From: Rickettsiales bacterium | Lineage (GTDB): Bacteria; Pseudomonadota; Alphaproteobacteria; Rickettsiales; Deianiraeaceae | NCBI GenBank assembly: GCA_017477855.1 | Contig: JAFUUN010000027.1 | Location: 1-8,853 of the forward strand | Length of the DNA: 8,853 bases | Reading direction: 5' to 3' | Shown: positions 1 through 5,855 of the stretch, piece by piece | How positions within the stretch are numbered: position 1 is the stretch's first letter | Layout: each line of letters begins with the position of its first letter | Translations under genes and position numbers: made by a program | Notes under the pieces: model-generated | What the model was told of the DNA's origin: nothing | Databases searched by the model: none | The model's input: only the letters and a program-made list of their open reading frames with translations

Positions 1-74
1 ATAACAGCTCCCCAGCCACCACGGCCAGGATTTCCACTGCAAGCTCCGTCTGTATAAATAACAACTTTTGCCAT
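1..74 (-). CDS. rnhA: Ribonuclease HI, N-terminal part (runs off the left edge)
   Basis: Only the first 24 codons and part of the next lie in the window. The translation begins MAKVVIYTDGACSGNPGRGG and continues WGAVI, which is the opening beta-strand and first active-site segment of RNase HI. The Asp in YTDG (residue 9) corresponds to the first metal-binding catalytic Asp, and GxCxGNPGxGG is diagnostic of the family. The enzyme degrades the RNA strand of RNA-DNA hybrids in the cytoplasm, removing R-loops and primers. The start codon lies two bases after the stop of the upstream small membrane-protein gene, so the two are probably cotranscribed. The other catalytic residues lie outside the window, so intactness cannot be judged. 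Confidence 0.88.
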   Translation of the reverse strand, partial: MAKVVIYTDGACSGNPGRGGWGAV

Positions 75-76
75 TA

Positions 77-448
77 TTACAACAATCCTTTGAGTTTTTT
101 GCTAATTGGAGCAGTTGCCTTTTCAAGCTTTTCACCAGTCTTTGCTAATGCTTTACCGGTGTCGGCTACATCACCAATTTTTGACAAAGTACCAGTCAAA
201 TTGTTAATTGTCCTTGTGACTTGCGTAACTTTATCAGAAAGAATATTTCTGCTTTGATAAACTTTATATCCAGCAAAACAAAGGGCAAAGATGAACGCGA
301 TTATGAACAATTCGTAAATCATGTGAATTAGCATATGAATTATTTTGCAAATCGTTATTACTGGTTTCAAAAAAGTTTCAGCAACCTTAAAAGCACCCTT
401 TATAGATAAAAACATTGTCTTGAAAAAATTTTTTATCATTTTAAACAT
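77..448 (-). CDS. Small single-pass membrane protein, unknown function
   Basis: This 123-residue protein is not recognised. The N-terminus (residues 1-30) is basic and moderately hydrophobic. A strong hydrophobic stretch at about 45-61 (ELFIIAFIFALCFAGY) should span the inner membrane. It is followed by a polar, Lys/Thr-rich tail of about 60 residues with amphipathic, coiled-coil-like character (NNLTGTLSKIGDVADTGKAL). The stop lies two bases before rnhA. SRP RNA lies directly upstream in the same direction, so the transcript may be ffs, then this gene, then rnhA. There is no Shine-Dalgarno motif. Met4 is an alternative start. The composition and clean membrane topology argue for a real gene, but no function can be assigned. 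Confidence 0.6.
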   Translation of the reverse strand: MFKMIKNFFKTMFLSIKGAFKVAETFLKPVITICKIIHMLIHMIYELFIIAFIFALCFAGYKVYQSRNILSDKVTQVTRTINNLTGTLSKIGDVADTGKALAKTGEKLEKATAPISKKLKGLL

Positions 449-466
449 ATATCAAAATACAAACCA

Positions 467-545
467 ATGCACGATGACCCGACTATACGTTTATGGATGC
501 TGCAAAATGCCCTGACCACTTTCACGTAAACCGTCCACCGTACGT
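467..545 (-). ncRNA. ffs: Signal recognition particle RNA (4.5S RNA), divergent short form
   Basis: Read on the minus strand, this contains the conserved SRP domain IV core: GGT-CAGG (517-511), a short apical hairpin GCA-TTT-TGC (510-502), then AGCA-TCC (501-495). CAGG and AGCA are the two sides of the symmetric internal loop that binds the Ffh M domain. Flanking pairs support a long hairpin: GTGG 519-516 with CCAT 496-493, an AAA/AAA internal loop, a partly paired middle helix, GAC 535-533 with GTC 483-481, and an uninterrupted 8-bp basal helix 543-536 with 476-469 (GTACGGTG with CATCGTGC), with a 4-nt bulge at 480-477. A promoter upstream predicts a start at about 541-543. The RNA pairs with Ffh to target nascent membrane proteins. 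Oddities are the short length and a U-rich apical loop instead of GGAA. The ends are estimates. Confidence 0.75.
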
Positions 546-547
546 AT

Positions 548-577
548 AACCTATTCTTGCGTAAAAATTATTGTCAA
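548..577 (-). promoter_or_regulatory. Predicted promoter of the SRP RNA
   Basis: On the minus strand a perfect -35 box TTGACA (577-572) is followed after 18 bases by TAGGTT (553-548), a weak -10 match. This spacing puts initiation near position 541, which is where the basal helix of the SRP RNA begins. The alternative TTATAC (549-544) needs a 22-base spacer and would start transcription inside the helix. The -35 box is strong. The -10 box is an inference from spacing. Confidence 0.5.
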
Positions 578-581
578 GGTG

Positions 582-1028
582 TTATTTTACCAACTCCAAA
601 ACATACATCACATTACAACCAAACTTCAAATTGATATTACTGTGATAGATTGATTTATCAACCTCATCAGTGCGCTTGTCATAACAAACTGCAATGTGTT
701 GTTCCTCGCTCGTATTTTTTGTCAACACGTGGTTTGAACAATTAATATTGTTGCGCATGTCTGCATATTTCTGACAAGTTTTCAGATCAATATTCCCCGG
801 CACCACCCTATACGTATCATAAAACTGATGAAACGCTTTCTCATAGTAATCAAATTCAAATATGATACGTTGGATTTTAGCTCTATCAACAATCTGTCTT
901 CCAACTAAAAGAGAACCTACAAGAAGTGATAATATTGATAGAGAGTATAAATTGGAAAATGGAAATGTTAAGATAGGAAAAAAATATTGACAATAAAAAC
1001 TTGACAATTCACATGATATTGATGTCAA
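582..1028 (-). pseudogene. Degenerate type IV pilin / type II secretion pseudopilin-like protein
   Basis: The segment at about 35-80 (SLLVGSLLVGRQIVDRAK, then an amphipathic helix ending YDTYRVVPGN) matches the hydrophobic helix and the Tyr-x-x-x-PGD/N turn of prepilins with a GFxLIELSIVLxIIGLLVGG N-terminus. The expected prepilin peptidase site (Gly before Phe, Glu at mature position 5) is missing: this frame reads FSNLYSLSILSLLVG, about three residues short and with Ser where Glu should be. Another minus-strand frame over the same bases reads FQFILSINIITS, closer to the lost motif, which suggests an old frameshift. The C-terminal domain is short. The only ATG start overlaps the opposite-strand atpG start by 7 bases, leaving no room for a promoter. 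It is most likely a decaying pilin gene. A divergent functional short pilin is less likely. Confidence 0.5.
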
Positions 1029-1903
1029 ACCTTATTGCAATTCGCAAGCGTATAAATAGTATTGCCTCAACAATTCGTGTAACGAAAGTGATGCAGATGA
1101 TTGCAACAGCTAAGATTGCAAAAATCAAGCAAATGATGACAGTTGTGGAGCGCTACGGAGAGGAAACAGATACAATTTTACAGAAATACATGCATAACAC
1201 GACAATGCCGGGTGAATTGAAGAAATATTTTTCTGGTTTTTCAACGAAGAAAAATGTGTTATTGCTACTATTTTCCAGCGACAAAGGCACATGTGGGAGT
1301 ATAAACACAAACATTTTTAAGGAGGCAATACACGAAGTGGCAGAATATAAGAAAAATGGCAACACAGTTGAAATTTTACCAGTCGGAAAGAAGGCCGTAA
1401 AATGGGTGCAAACGAACTGTGAAAAACTTGGTTTTAAGGTCTACAAACAAGATGCATATGCTGATGCAGAATACTGCGATGCGAAGATTGTTGGCGGCGC
1501 CGTGAATACCATTTTAGCTGCCTATTCAAGCGGTGAGTTCAGCGAGGTTAGTATTTTATCACACAGGTTCAAAAATATTATCACTTGCAATACGGTCAAA
1601 GAGAAACTTTTGCCAATCCAAAATGTAGCGGCAGACAGCTCAAAAAGTGAGTTCATTAACATTGATGAGACGGACAGCATGCCGCAGGCCATGATTGAGT
1701 TTTACATTCGCACTAAGGTTTATAACATTTACGTTTCAAACATCGCATCAATCGTTTCAAGCAGGATGAATGCAATGGACAATGCCACAAAAAACGGCAA
1801 GGAAATTATTGATGACTTAAAAATTAAGTATAACAAAAGCAGGCAGGCAGGTATTACCGCAGAATTGAGCGATATCGTCTCTGGTTTTGAGGCGGTAAAT
1901 TAG
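1022..1903 (+). CDS. atpG: ATP synthase F1 gamma subunit
   Basis: The gamma subunit is the central rotating shaft of F1F0 ATP synthase, linking the membrane ring to the alpha3beta3 catalytic head on the cytoplasmic face. The chosen ATG gives 293 residues, the usual family length, starting MSNLIAIRKRINSIASTIRV like known gamma subunits. An in-frame ATG upstream would add seven residues with no family counterpart. The N-terminal helix continues TKVMQMIATAKI. The Rossmann-like middle carries SSDKGTCGSINTN (85-97), the counterpart of the usual SDRGLCGGLNTN. The C-terminal helix has SRMNAMDNATKN (247-258) and YNKSRQAGITAELSDIV. Alpha (before) and beta (after) genes are absent, so the atp operon is broken up here. 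The stop is followed after one base by the next gene. No Shine-Dalgarno motif is visible. Confidence 0.95.
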   Translation: MSNLIAIRKRINSIASTIRVTKVMQMIATAKIAKIKQMMTVVERYGEETDTILQKYMHNTTMPGELKKYFSGFSTKKNVLLLLFSSDKGTCGSINTNIFKEAIHEVAEYKKNGNTVEILPVGKKAVKWVQTNCEKLGFKVYKQDAYADAEYCDAKIVGGAVNTILAAYSSGEFSEVSILSHRFKNIITCNTVKEKLLPIQNVAADSSKSEFINIDETDSMPQAMIEFYIRTKVYNIYVSNIASIVSSRMNAMDNATKNGKEIIDDLKIKYNKSRQAGITAELSDIVSGFEAVN

Positions 1904-1904
1904 T

Positions 1905-3251
1905 ATGTTAAAATCAATAAAAGAAGGAATTTTACTCTGTTTTTTGAAACTTGCATCTCTATTTTTTTCTGAACCGTATGATAGGCGCATGACTTTGTTG
2001 CTGTATAAGAGAATTGCATATAGAAACAGAGTTAAGAAAGTTAAGGAAATAAATAATAAAGAAATCTTACCAAAATTGCGCGAGATTTATCAAAAAAAGG
2101 ACAGAAAAATCAGAGTTATTTTTATCAATTTCATGCAATCACGTTGGCAATATCAGTCGCTCTACGAAGCACTTGAAAAGGACGAAAACTTTGAGCCGAT
2201 TGTCTACGTAACGGTGAGAAATATTGACAGAAGAATTGATAGAAAAGGAAATAGCAGGTATAAGGAAAATTTTAACAACTCTATAAAAAGTTTTACGGCA
2301 AAAAACATGAATATCGCACTTGGTTTTGACATCAAAAAAGATGAGACAATAGACATCATGGAATATAATCCTGACATAGTTTTTTACCAAGAGCCATGGA
2401 ACATGAACAAGCATTTTGATTGCCGAAGAGTAGCTTTCAGTGCACTGACGATGATGTGCTCGTATGGCTCGTCAATCTCGCTCGGTGCTAATGAATTTTC
2501 GGAAATTCAACAGTTTTTTTATAAAGTATTTTTGGACAATTTTTTTTCAAAAGAAATATTGTTGAGCCATTATTTTCCAGACGATCTGTTTGAAATTGCA
2601 GGTCAACCGAAGTTGGATGAATATCTAAAACCAATAAATTATGACAATCAGATATGGAAAACAGAGGGCAAAAAGCGTGTTATTTACGCGCCGCACAGCA
2701 CCTGCTATGATGACAGCGTGATGCGGTACGGCACATTTGATTATAATCATGACTATTTTTTGCAACTCGCAAGAGAGCATCCAGAAGTTGAGTTCATCTT
2801 CAAACCACATCCAGAGCTGGCGCGCAAGCTTGTCTATTTTGACATAATGTCGCAAAATGAGGTTGAAAAATATTGGCAGGCATGGCAAGAACTTCCAAAT
2901 GCGCAGGTGTATGAGGGTGGCTACTATTTTGATATGTTCCGCACAAGCGATCTGATGATAACTGACTGTAATTCGTTCTTGCTGGAATATTTACCATCTG
3001 GCAAGCCACTAATTCAGATGATTAGACATAACTCTGTTGGTCAAAATATGTATGGAAAAATTATCACCAATGGATATTACAAAGCACATAATATGGATGA
3101 GCTAAAACAGTGCATTCAGGAGGTTCTTTTTGATGGGAAAGACACCAAATATGAGGTGAGACAAGAGATTATCCGTCATAAATTGCAGCAGCCAGAATGT
3201 GGTTGCGGTGAGTTTATTCATCGGTTTTTGGTGAAACTTTTGCGCGACTAA
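1905..3251 (+). CDS. CDP-glycerol glycerophosphotransferase-family protein (surface polymer synthesis)
   Basis: This 448-residue protein belongs to the GT-B-fold family that includes teichoic-acid polymerases and Gram-negative capsule or LPS relatives. Family motifs sit in the C-terminal half: RVIYAPHST (258-266), the FIFKPHPEL block (297-305) with its HP pair, a PNAQVYEGG segment (331-339), and SDLMITDCNSFLLEY (348-362) followed by SGKPLI. The N-terminal half holds a hydrophobic segment (about 8-22), a basic region and the first Rossmann-like domain. The overall pattern (YAPH, then FxYFLQLA, FKPHP, then ITDxxSFLxEY) resembles Campylobacter/Helicobacter-type capsule enzymes more than Gram-positive TagF, so the donor need not be CDP-glycerol. 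It starts one base after atpG, implying cotranscription. Its stop overlaps the convergent next gene by four bases. The substrate is unknown. Confidence 0.8.
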   Translation: MLKSIKEGILLCFLKLASLFFSEPYDRRMTLLLYKRIAYRNRVKKVKEINNKEILPKLREIYQKKDRKIRVIFINFMQSRWQYQSLYEALEKDENFEPIVYVTVRNIDRRIDRKGNSRYKENFNNSIKSFTAKNMNIALGFDIKKDETIDIMEYNPDIVFYQEPWNMNKHFDCRRVAFSALTMMCSYGSSISLGANEFSEIQQFFYKVFLDNFFSKEILLSHYFPDDLFEIAGQPKLDEYLKPINYDNQIWKTEGKKRVIYAPHSTCYDDSVMRYGTFDYNHDYFLQLAREHPEVEFIFKPHPELARKLVYFDIMSQNEVEKYWQAWQELPNAQVYEGGYYFDMFRTSDLMITDCNSFLLEYLPSGKPLIQMIRHNSVGQNMYGKIITNGYYKAHNMDELKQCIQEVLFDGKDTKYEVRQEIIRHKLQQPECGCGEFIHRFLVKLLRD

Positions 3252-3535
3252 ATCCTGTTGTCAAGATATTCTGCAATTTTCTCCCCGATTGGCTTACCGA
3301 TAACAATTGCAACCATGCAGGCCGCTAAAACGGCAAACAAATCATTCATGCTTGCCATGGTTTTTAGTAGCGGCTCACTTGTGTTACTGCATTTTTCCCA
3401 GCCAGAAATCCTGCAAACTGCTTCACAAATCACTGCCACAGAGTTAGCATAAAATACGTATCTAAAACACCATTTGATGTTATCCATTGCGGTTTTTTTG
3501 TTTTTTGTATTAATTAATTCTACTTCGTTTTCCAT
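3248..3535 (-). CDS. Small membrane protein with two hydrophobic segments, unknown function
   Basis: This 95-residue protein is not recognised. Hydrophobic stretches at about 22-42 (RYVFYANSVAVICEAVCRI) and 62-80 (SMNDLFAVLAACMVAIVIG) suggest two membrane passes joined by a polar loop with a Cys (EKCSN). The size and topology are holin-like, but nothing else supports that role. A TTGACA lies only three bases upstream of the first ATG (3543-3538). If it is a -35 box, the transcript would begin past this ATG and the true start would be Met17 (position 3487, 79 residues, MDNIKWCFRYVF). The stop codon overlaps the convergent glycerophosphotransferase gene by four bases. The opposite-strand frame over this region has no membrane or domain logic, so the minus-strand reading is preferred. 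Confidence 0.55.
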   Translation of the reverse strand: MENEVELINTKNKKTAMDNIKWCFRYVFYANSVAVICEAVCRISGWEKCSNTSEPLLKTMASMNDLFAVLAACMVAIVIGKPIGEKIAEYLDNRI

Positions 3536-3633
3536 GATGTCAATATTTATGCAGTTTGGATTTATGGAAGTAAAAAAATCACATCAATTGCATTGACAAA
3601 TACATTTATTATCAACAATCACTTTGTCATTCT

Positions 3634-4353
3634 ATGCAAATTTTTGAGGCCATAGACAGCACACAATTGGAGGCCAAGCGGCAAATAGAAGCGAAAGGAA
3701 TTATTGTCATGGATGTTTTTTTAGGTTTGCAACAGACAGCTGGTATTACCACAAAAAAAGGAATGATGTGGGTTTCTCAGCGCGGCGATTTCAACTGTTC
3801 ATATGTATTCCACGAGAATTACTTGAAATTCAGCGATATACATTTTACTGAGTTTTGTTGCGGTTTGTCAGTGAGAGATACAATTGTTGAAATTGCTCCT
3901 AATTTAAAGAATGATGTAAAAATCAAGTGGCCGAATGACATTTTGATTAAAGACAATAAAATTTGTGGTATTTTGGCTGAAATCTACAAACAACACATCA
4001 TTATGGGTATTGGTGTAAATTTAGTATCTCATCCATCCAAAACAGAACACTTTCCGGCAACTGATTTACTGACTGAGACAGGACACAAAATTGATGTTCA
4101 GAAGTTTGAAAGTGTGCTACGCAAGCATCTTGATAAACACATCAAAAACTTGCAACAATATGGCTTTTCAGTCATCAGAGACAACTGGAAACAAAGTGCC
4201 TACATGCTTGGGCACAAGCTGATTTTGAAGGACAACAGCATTGTAAAATTCAAAGATATTACAGACAAGGGGTGCTTAATTGTTGAAACAGCAGACGGCA
4301 CAAACAATGTTATTATTAGTAGTGACGAGGTGATTGGCGGAATAAAAAATTAA
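3634..4353 (+). CDS. birA: Biotin--[acetyl-CoA-carboxylase] ligase, catalytic domain only
   Basis: Class I biotin protein ligase, which makes biotinyl-5'-AMP and transfers biotin to the lysine of the biotin carrier protein. At 239 residues it starts directly in the catalytic domain, with no helix-turn-helix repressor domain. Motifs are the opening STQLEA (9-14, like STN..A), KWPNDILI (98-105), CGILAE (111-116) and GIGVNL (125-130), then a C-terminal SH3-like cap (about 193-235). The biotinyl-AMP loop, usually GRGRxGRxW, reads QQTAGITTKKGMMW (33-46): the two Gly-Arg pairs are gone although Trp46 is kept. It overlaps the convergent mlaF gene by four bases at the stop codons. TTGACA at 3593-3598 may belong to its promoter, but no good -10 box is seen. 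Identity is secure. Normal activity is less so. Confidence 0.9.
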   Translation: MQIFEAIDSTQLEAKRQIEAKGIIVMDVFLGLQQTAGITTKKGMMWVSQRGDFNCSYVFHENYLKFSDIHFTEFCCGLSVRDTIVEIAPNLKNDVKIKWPNDILIKDNKICGILAEIYKQHIIMGIGVNLVSHPSKTEHFPATDLLTETGHKIDVQKFESVLRKHLDKHIKNLQQYGFSVIRDNWKQSAYMLGHKLILKDNSIVKFKDITDKGCLIVETADGTNNVIISSDEVIGGIKN

Positions 4354-5117
4354 ACTTTCAATGTCTTTTGATTGACGTTTGCGGCCTTGATAAAGCTCTT
4401 AATGTATTCGTCTTTTGCATCAAAAATGTCAAATGCTGGGCCATCAAAAATGATTTCACCGTAGCGCAAGACAATAATTCTGTCACCAATTTGCAGCGCC
4501 GAGTTCAAGTCATGAGTAATTGTCAACATTGTAGCGCCAGTTTTTTGCCGTGTTTTGTTGATTGTATTATTGATAACCTCGCAAATAACCGGATCAAGGC
4601 CGGTAGTTGGCTCATCAAGCAAAATCAAACTCGGTTTTTTTACGATTGTCCTCGCCAAAGCCACACGGCGTTGCATTCCGCCAGAGATTTCACTTGGTTT
4701 GTTTTCAATTGCTTGTTCCGGAATGCCGAGTTCCTTCATCAAATTCTTGGCTATTTCCTTCATTTTATTCGGATTTTTTTTCTTGATAAATAGATCGTAA
4801 AACATGATATTCTCCCATACTGACAAGTGGTCAAAGAGCCCTGAATACTGGAACAAAAAACCAATCTTGCGCATAACTTTTTCTCGCGCGCGCTCTGTAA
4901 TACCAACAATCTCTTGACCATCAATCTTGACACTGCCTTGTGTTGTTTCAAGCAGCATCCCGACAATACGCATCATGACCGACTTTCCCATGCCACTCTC
5001 GCCGAGAATTACGACACTCTCACCAGGCTGACAATTAAACGAAACATCATGCAAAATCTCACGTTCGCCAAATGACTTTTTCAGATTTTTTGCCTCAACC
5101 TTTACGCCCGCCATCAT
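4350..5117 (-). CDS. mlaF: MlaF-type ABC transporter ATP-binding protein (phospholipid/toluene-tolerance family)
   Basis: Cytoplasmic ATPase of the Mla lipid transporter, which moves phospholipids between inner and outer membranes and so keeps the outer membrane asymmetric. All ABC motifs are present: Walker A GESGMGKS (39-46), Q-loop Gln90, signature ISGGMQRR (144-151), Walker B LILLDEP (164-170), D-loop GLD (173-175) and switch His202. The block FLFQYSGLFDHLSVWENI (87-104) is characteristic of the MlaF/Ttg2A branch, as is GLDPV after Walker B. The length (255) is typical. The permease MlaE and substrate-binding MlaD are not in the window. The ATG shares one base with the stop of the upstream prolyl isomerase, indicating translational coupling. 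Met2 is an equally possible start. Confidence 0.88.
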   Translation of the reverse strand: MMAGVKVEAKNLKKSFGEREILHDVSFNCQPGESVVILGESGMGKSVMMRIVGMLLETTQGSVKIDGQEIVGITERAREKVMRKIGFLFQYSGLFDHLSVWENIMFYDLFIKKKNPNKMKEIAKNLMKELGIPEQAIENKPSEISGGMQRRVALARTIVKKPSLILLDEPTTGLDPVICEVINNTINKTRQKTGATMLTITHDLNSALQIGDRIIVLRYGEIIFDGPAFDIFDAKDEYIKSFIKAANVNQKTLKV

Positions 5118-5713
5118 TATTTGCCTTTAACATCGCTTGCAATTGTCATTTTTATAATCTTGTCTGGATTTTGCACAAGACCATCCTGCATAGGATTTCC
5201 CCTTTTGATATTATCAACAAATTCCATGCCGCTTACAACATAGCCCCAAATTGTATATTGTCCGTCAAGGTATGTGCTGTCGGCTGTTACGATAAAAAAC
5301 TGGCTGTCTGCGCTGTCAATATTTTGTGCTCTTGCCATAGAGACAGCACCGCGCTTGTGGCTGTATTTTTTTGTAAATTCAGCTGGTATTTTTTTTCCCG
5401 TTCCACCTGTTCCATTGCCATTTGGATCACCACCTTGTGCCATAAAATCACCTATCACACGGTGGAAAGTTAGACCATTATAAAATCCGCTACGAACAAG
5501 TTCTTTTATGCGTGCAACGTGCTTCGGTGCAACATCCGGCAGCATGCGGATGACAACACGACCGTCCTTCAGATCAAGATACAATGTGTTTTCCATATTC
5601 GTTTCAATTTTACGAGCTAATCCCATTTTTGTTGAGTGCATGTAAGTAAAACAGACAAGACAACTCAATCCAACGGCAAGAAAAAAACCTTTCAAAAAAT
5701 TGGACTTTCGCAT
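5117..5713 (-). CDS. Cyclophilin-type peptidyl-prolyl cis-trans isomerase, membrane-anchored or exported
   Basis: Cyclophilins speed cis-trans isomerisation of X-Pro bonds during folding. The N-terminus is Lys/Arg-rich and then hydrophobic (FLKGFFLAVGLSCLVCFTYM, residues 6-25), which is a signal peptide or a single membrane anchor, so the domain should face the periplasm. The catalytic domain (about 42-195) has FHRVIGDFMAQGGDPNGNGT, with Arg85 as the catalytic Arg and Gln93 substrate-contacting, then SADSQFFI (134-141) and the hydrophobic-pocket segment LDGQYTIWG (149-157). LSC near Cys18 does not fit a lipobox. The gene overlaps mlaF by one base. The desulfurase gene lies upstream on the same strand, separated by about 140 bases that hold a GC-rich palindrome. 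A TTGACA (5747-5742) probably belongs to its own promoter. Confidence 0.93.
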   Translation of the reverse strand: MRKSNFLKGFFLAVGLSCLVCFTYMHSTKMGLARKIETNMENTLYLDLKDGRVVIRMLPDVAPKHVARIKELVRSGFYNGLTFHRVIGDFMAQGGDPNGNGTGGTGKKIPAEFTKKYSHKRGAVSMARAQNIDSADSQFFIVTADSTYLDGQYTIWGYVVSGMEFVDNIKRGNPMQDGLVQNPDKIIKMTIASDVKGK

Positions 5714-5741
5714 ATTTGGACAGAAATACTAAGTTTTTATT

Positions 5742-5747
5742 TGTCAA
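5742..5747 (-). promoter_or_regulatory. Candidate -35 box for the prolyl isomerase-mlaF unit
   Basis: A perfect TTGACA on the minus strand lies 28 bases before the isomerase ATG, between the GC-rich palindrome and the gene. The expected -10 position (about 5725-5719) reads TTCTGTC, a poor match, so only the -35 box is supported. Confidence 0.3.
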
Positions 5748-5767
5748 ATCTATTTTTTGATTTTTTA

Positions 5768-5846
5768 TTGCGCGGCGCGGAGCGCGTTTGGCCGACGAGG
5801 AACGAGGCGCAGCCAAACGGCGAGGGCGTGGCCTCGGGCAGCGCAA
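5768..5846. repeat. GC-rich multi-stem palindromic element between iscS and the prolyl isomerase gene
   Basis: This 79-bp block has 58 G or C bases (about 73 percent) within strongly AT-rich surroundings. It is bounded by the inverted pair TTGCGC (5768-5773) and GCGCAA (5841-5846). Three arms lie inside: GCGC 5775-5778 with 5782-5785, CGTTTGGC 5785-5792 with GCCAAACG 5812-5819 (8 bp, 19-nt loop), and CGAGG 5821-5825 with CCTCG 5832-5836. It begins 10 bases after the desulfurase stop codon. Neither strand has a U-tract straight after the outer stem, so it is not a standard Rho-independent terminator. It could be a dispersed REP-like or Rickettsia-palindromic-element-like repeat, an RNA-stabilising hairpin or a pause site. 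Repeat status cannot be tested from one copy. Confidence 0.65.
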
Positions 5847-5855
5847 CAGAGAAAT

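Noticed and set aside
1001..1021. Upstream ATG of atpG adding MTIHMIL
   Set aside because: Gamma subunits begin at the equivalent of MSNLIAIRKRI. The extra residues match nothing in the family and overlap a TTGACA motif.
3258..3452. Plus-strand open frame of 64 codons opposite the small membrane protein
   Set aside because: It lies wholly inside the minus-strand gene, has no recognisable domain and less coherent composition. The minus-strand reading gives two clean membrane segments.
3536..3633. Gap between the small membrane protein and birA checked for a tRNA or small RNA
   Set aside because: Only a TTGACA and AT-rich sequence are present. No stable stems or RNA-gene motifs were found.
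5768..5846. Cloverleaf-like fold read as a tRNA
   Set aside because: Arm lengths (4, 8 and 5 bp with 3-, 19- and 6-base loops) do not fit tRNA. There is no TTCGA-type T-loop and no plausible anticodon arm.
5768..5846. Rho-independent terminator after iscS
   Set aside because: The stem is strong, but on the minus strand it is followed by AATAAAAAAT, A-rich rather than U-rich, and the plus-strand flank has no U-tract right after the stem either.
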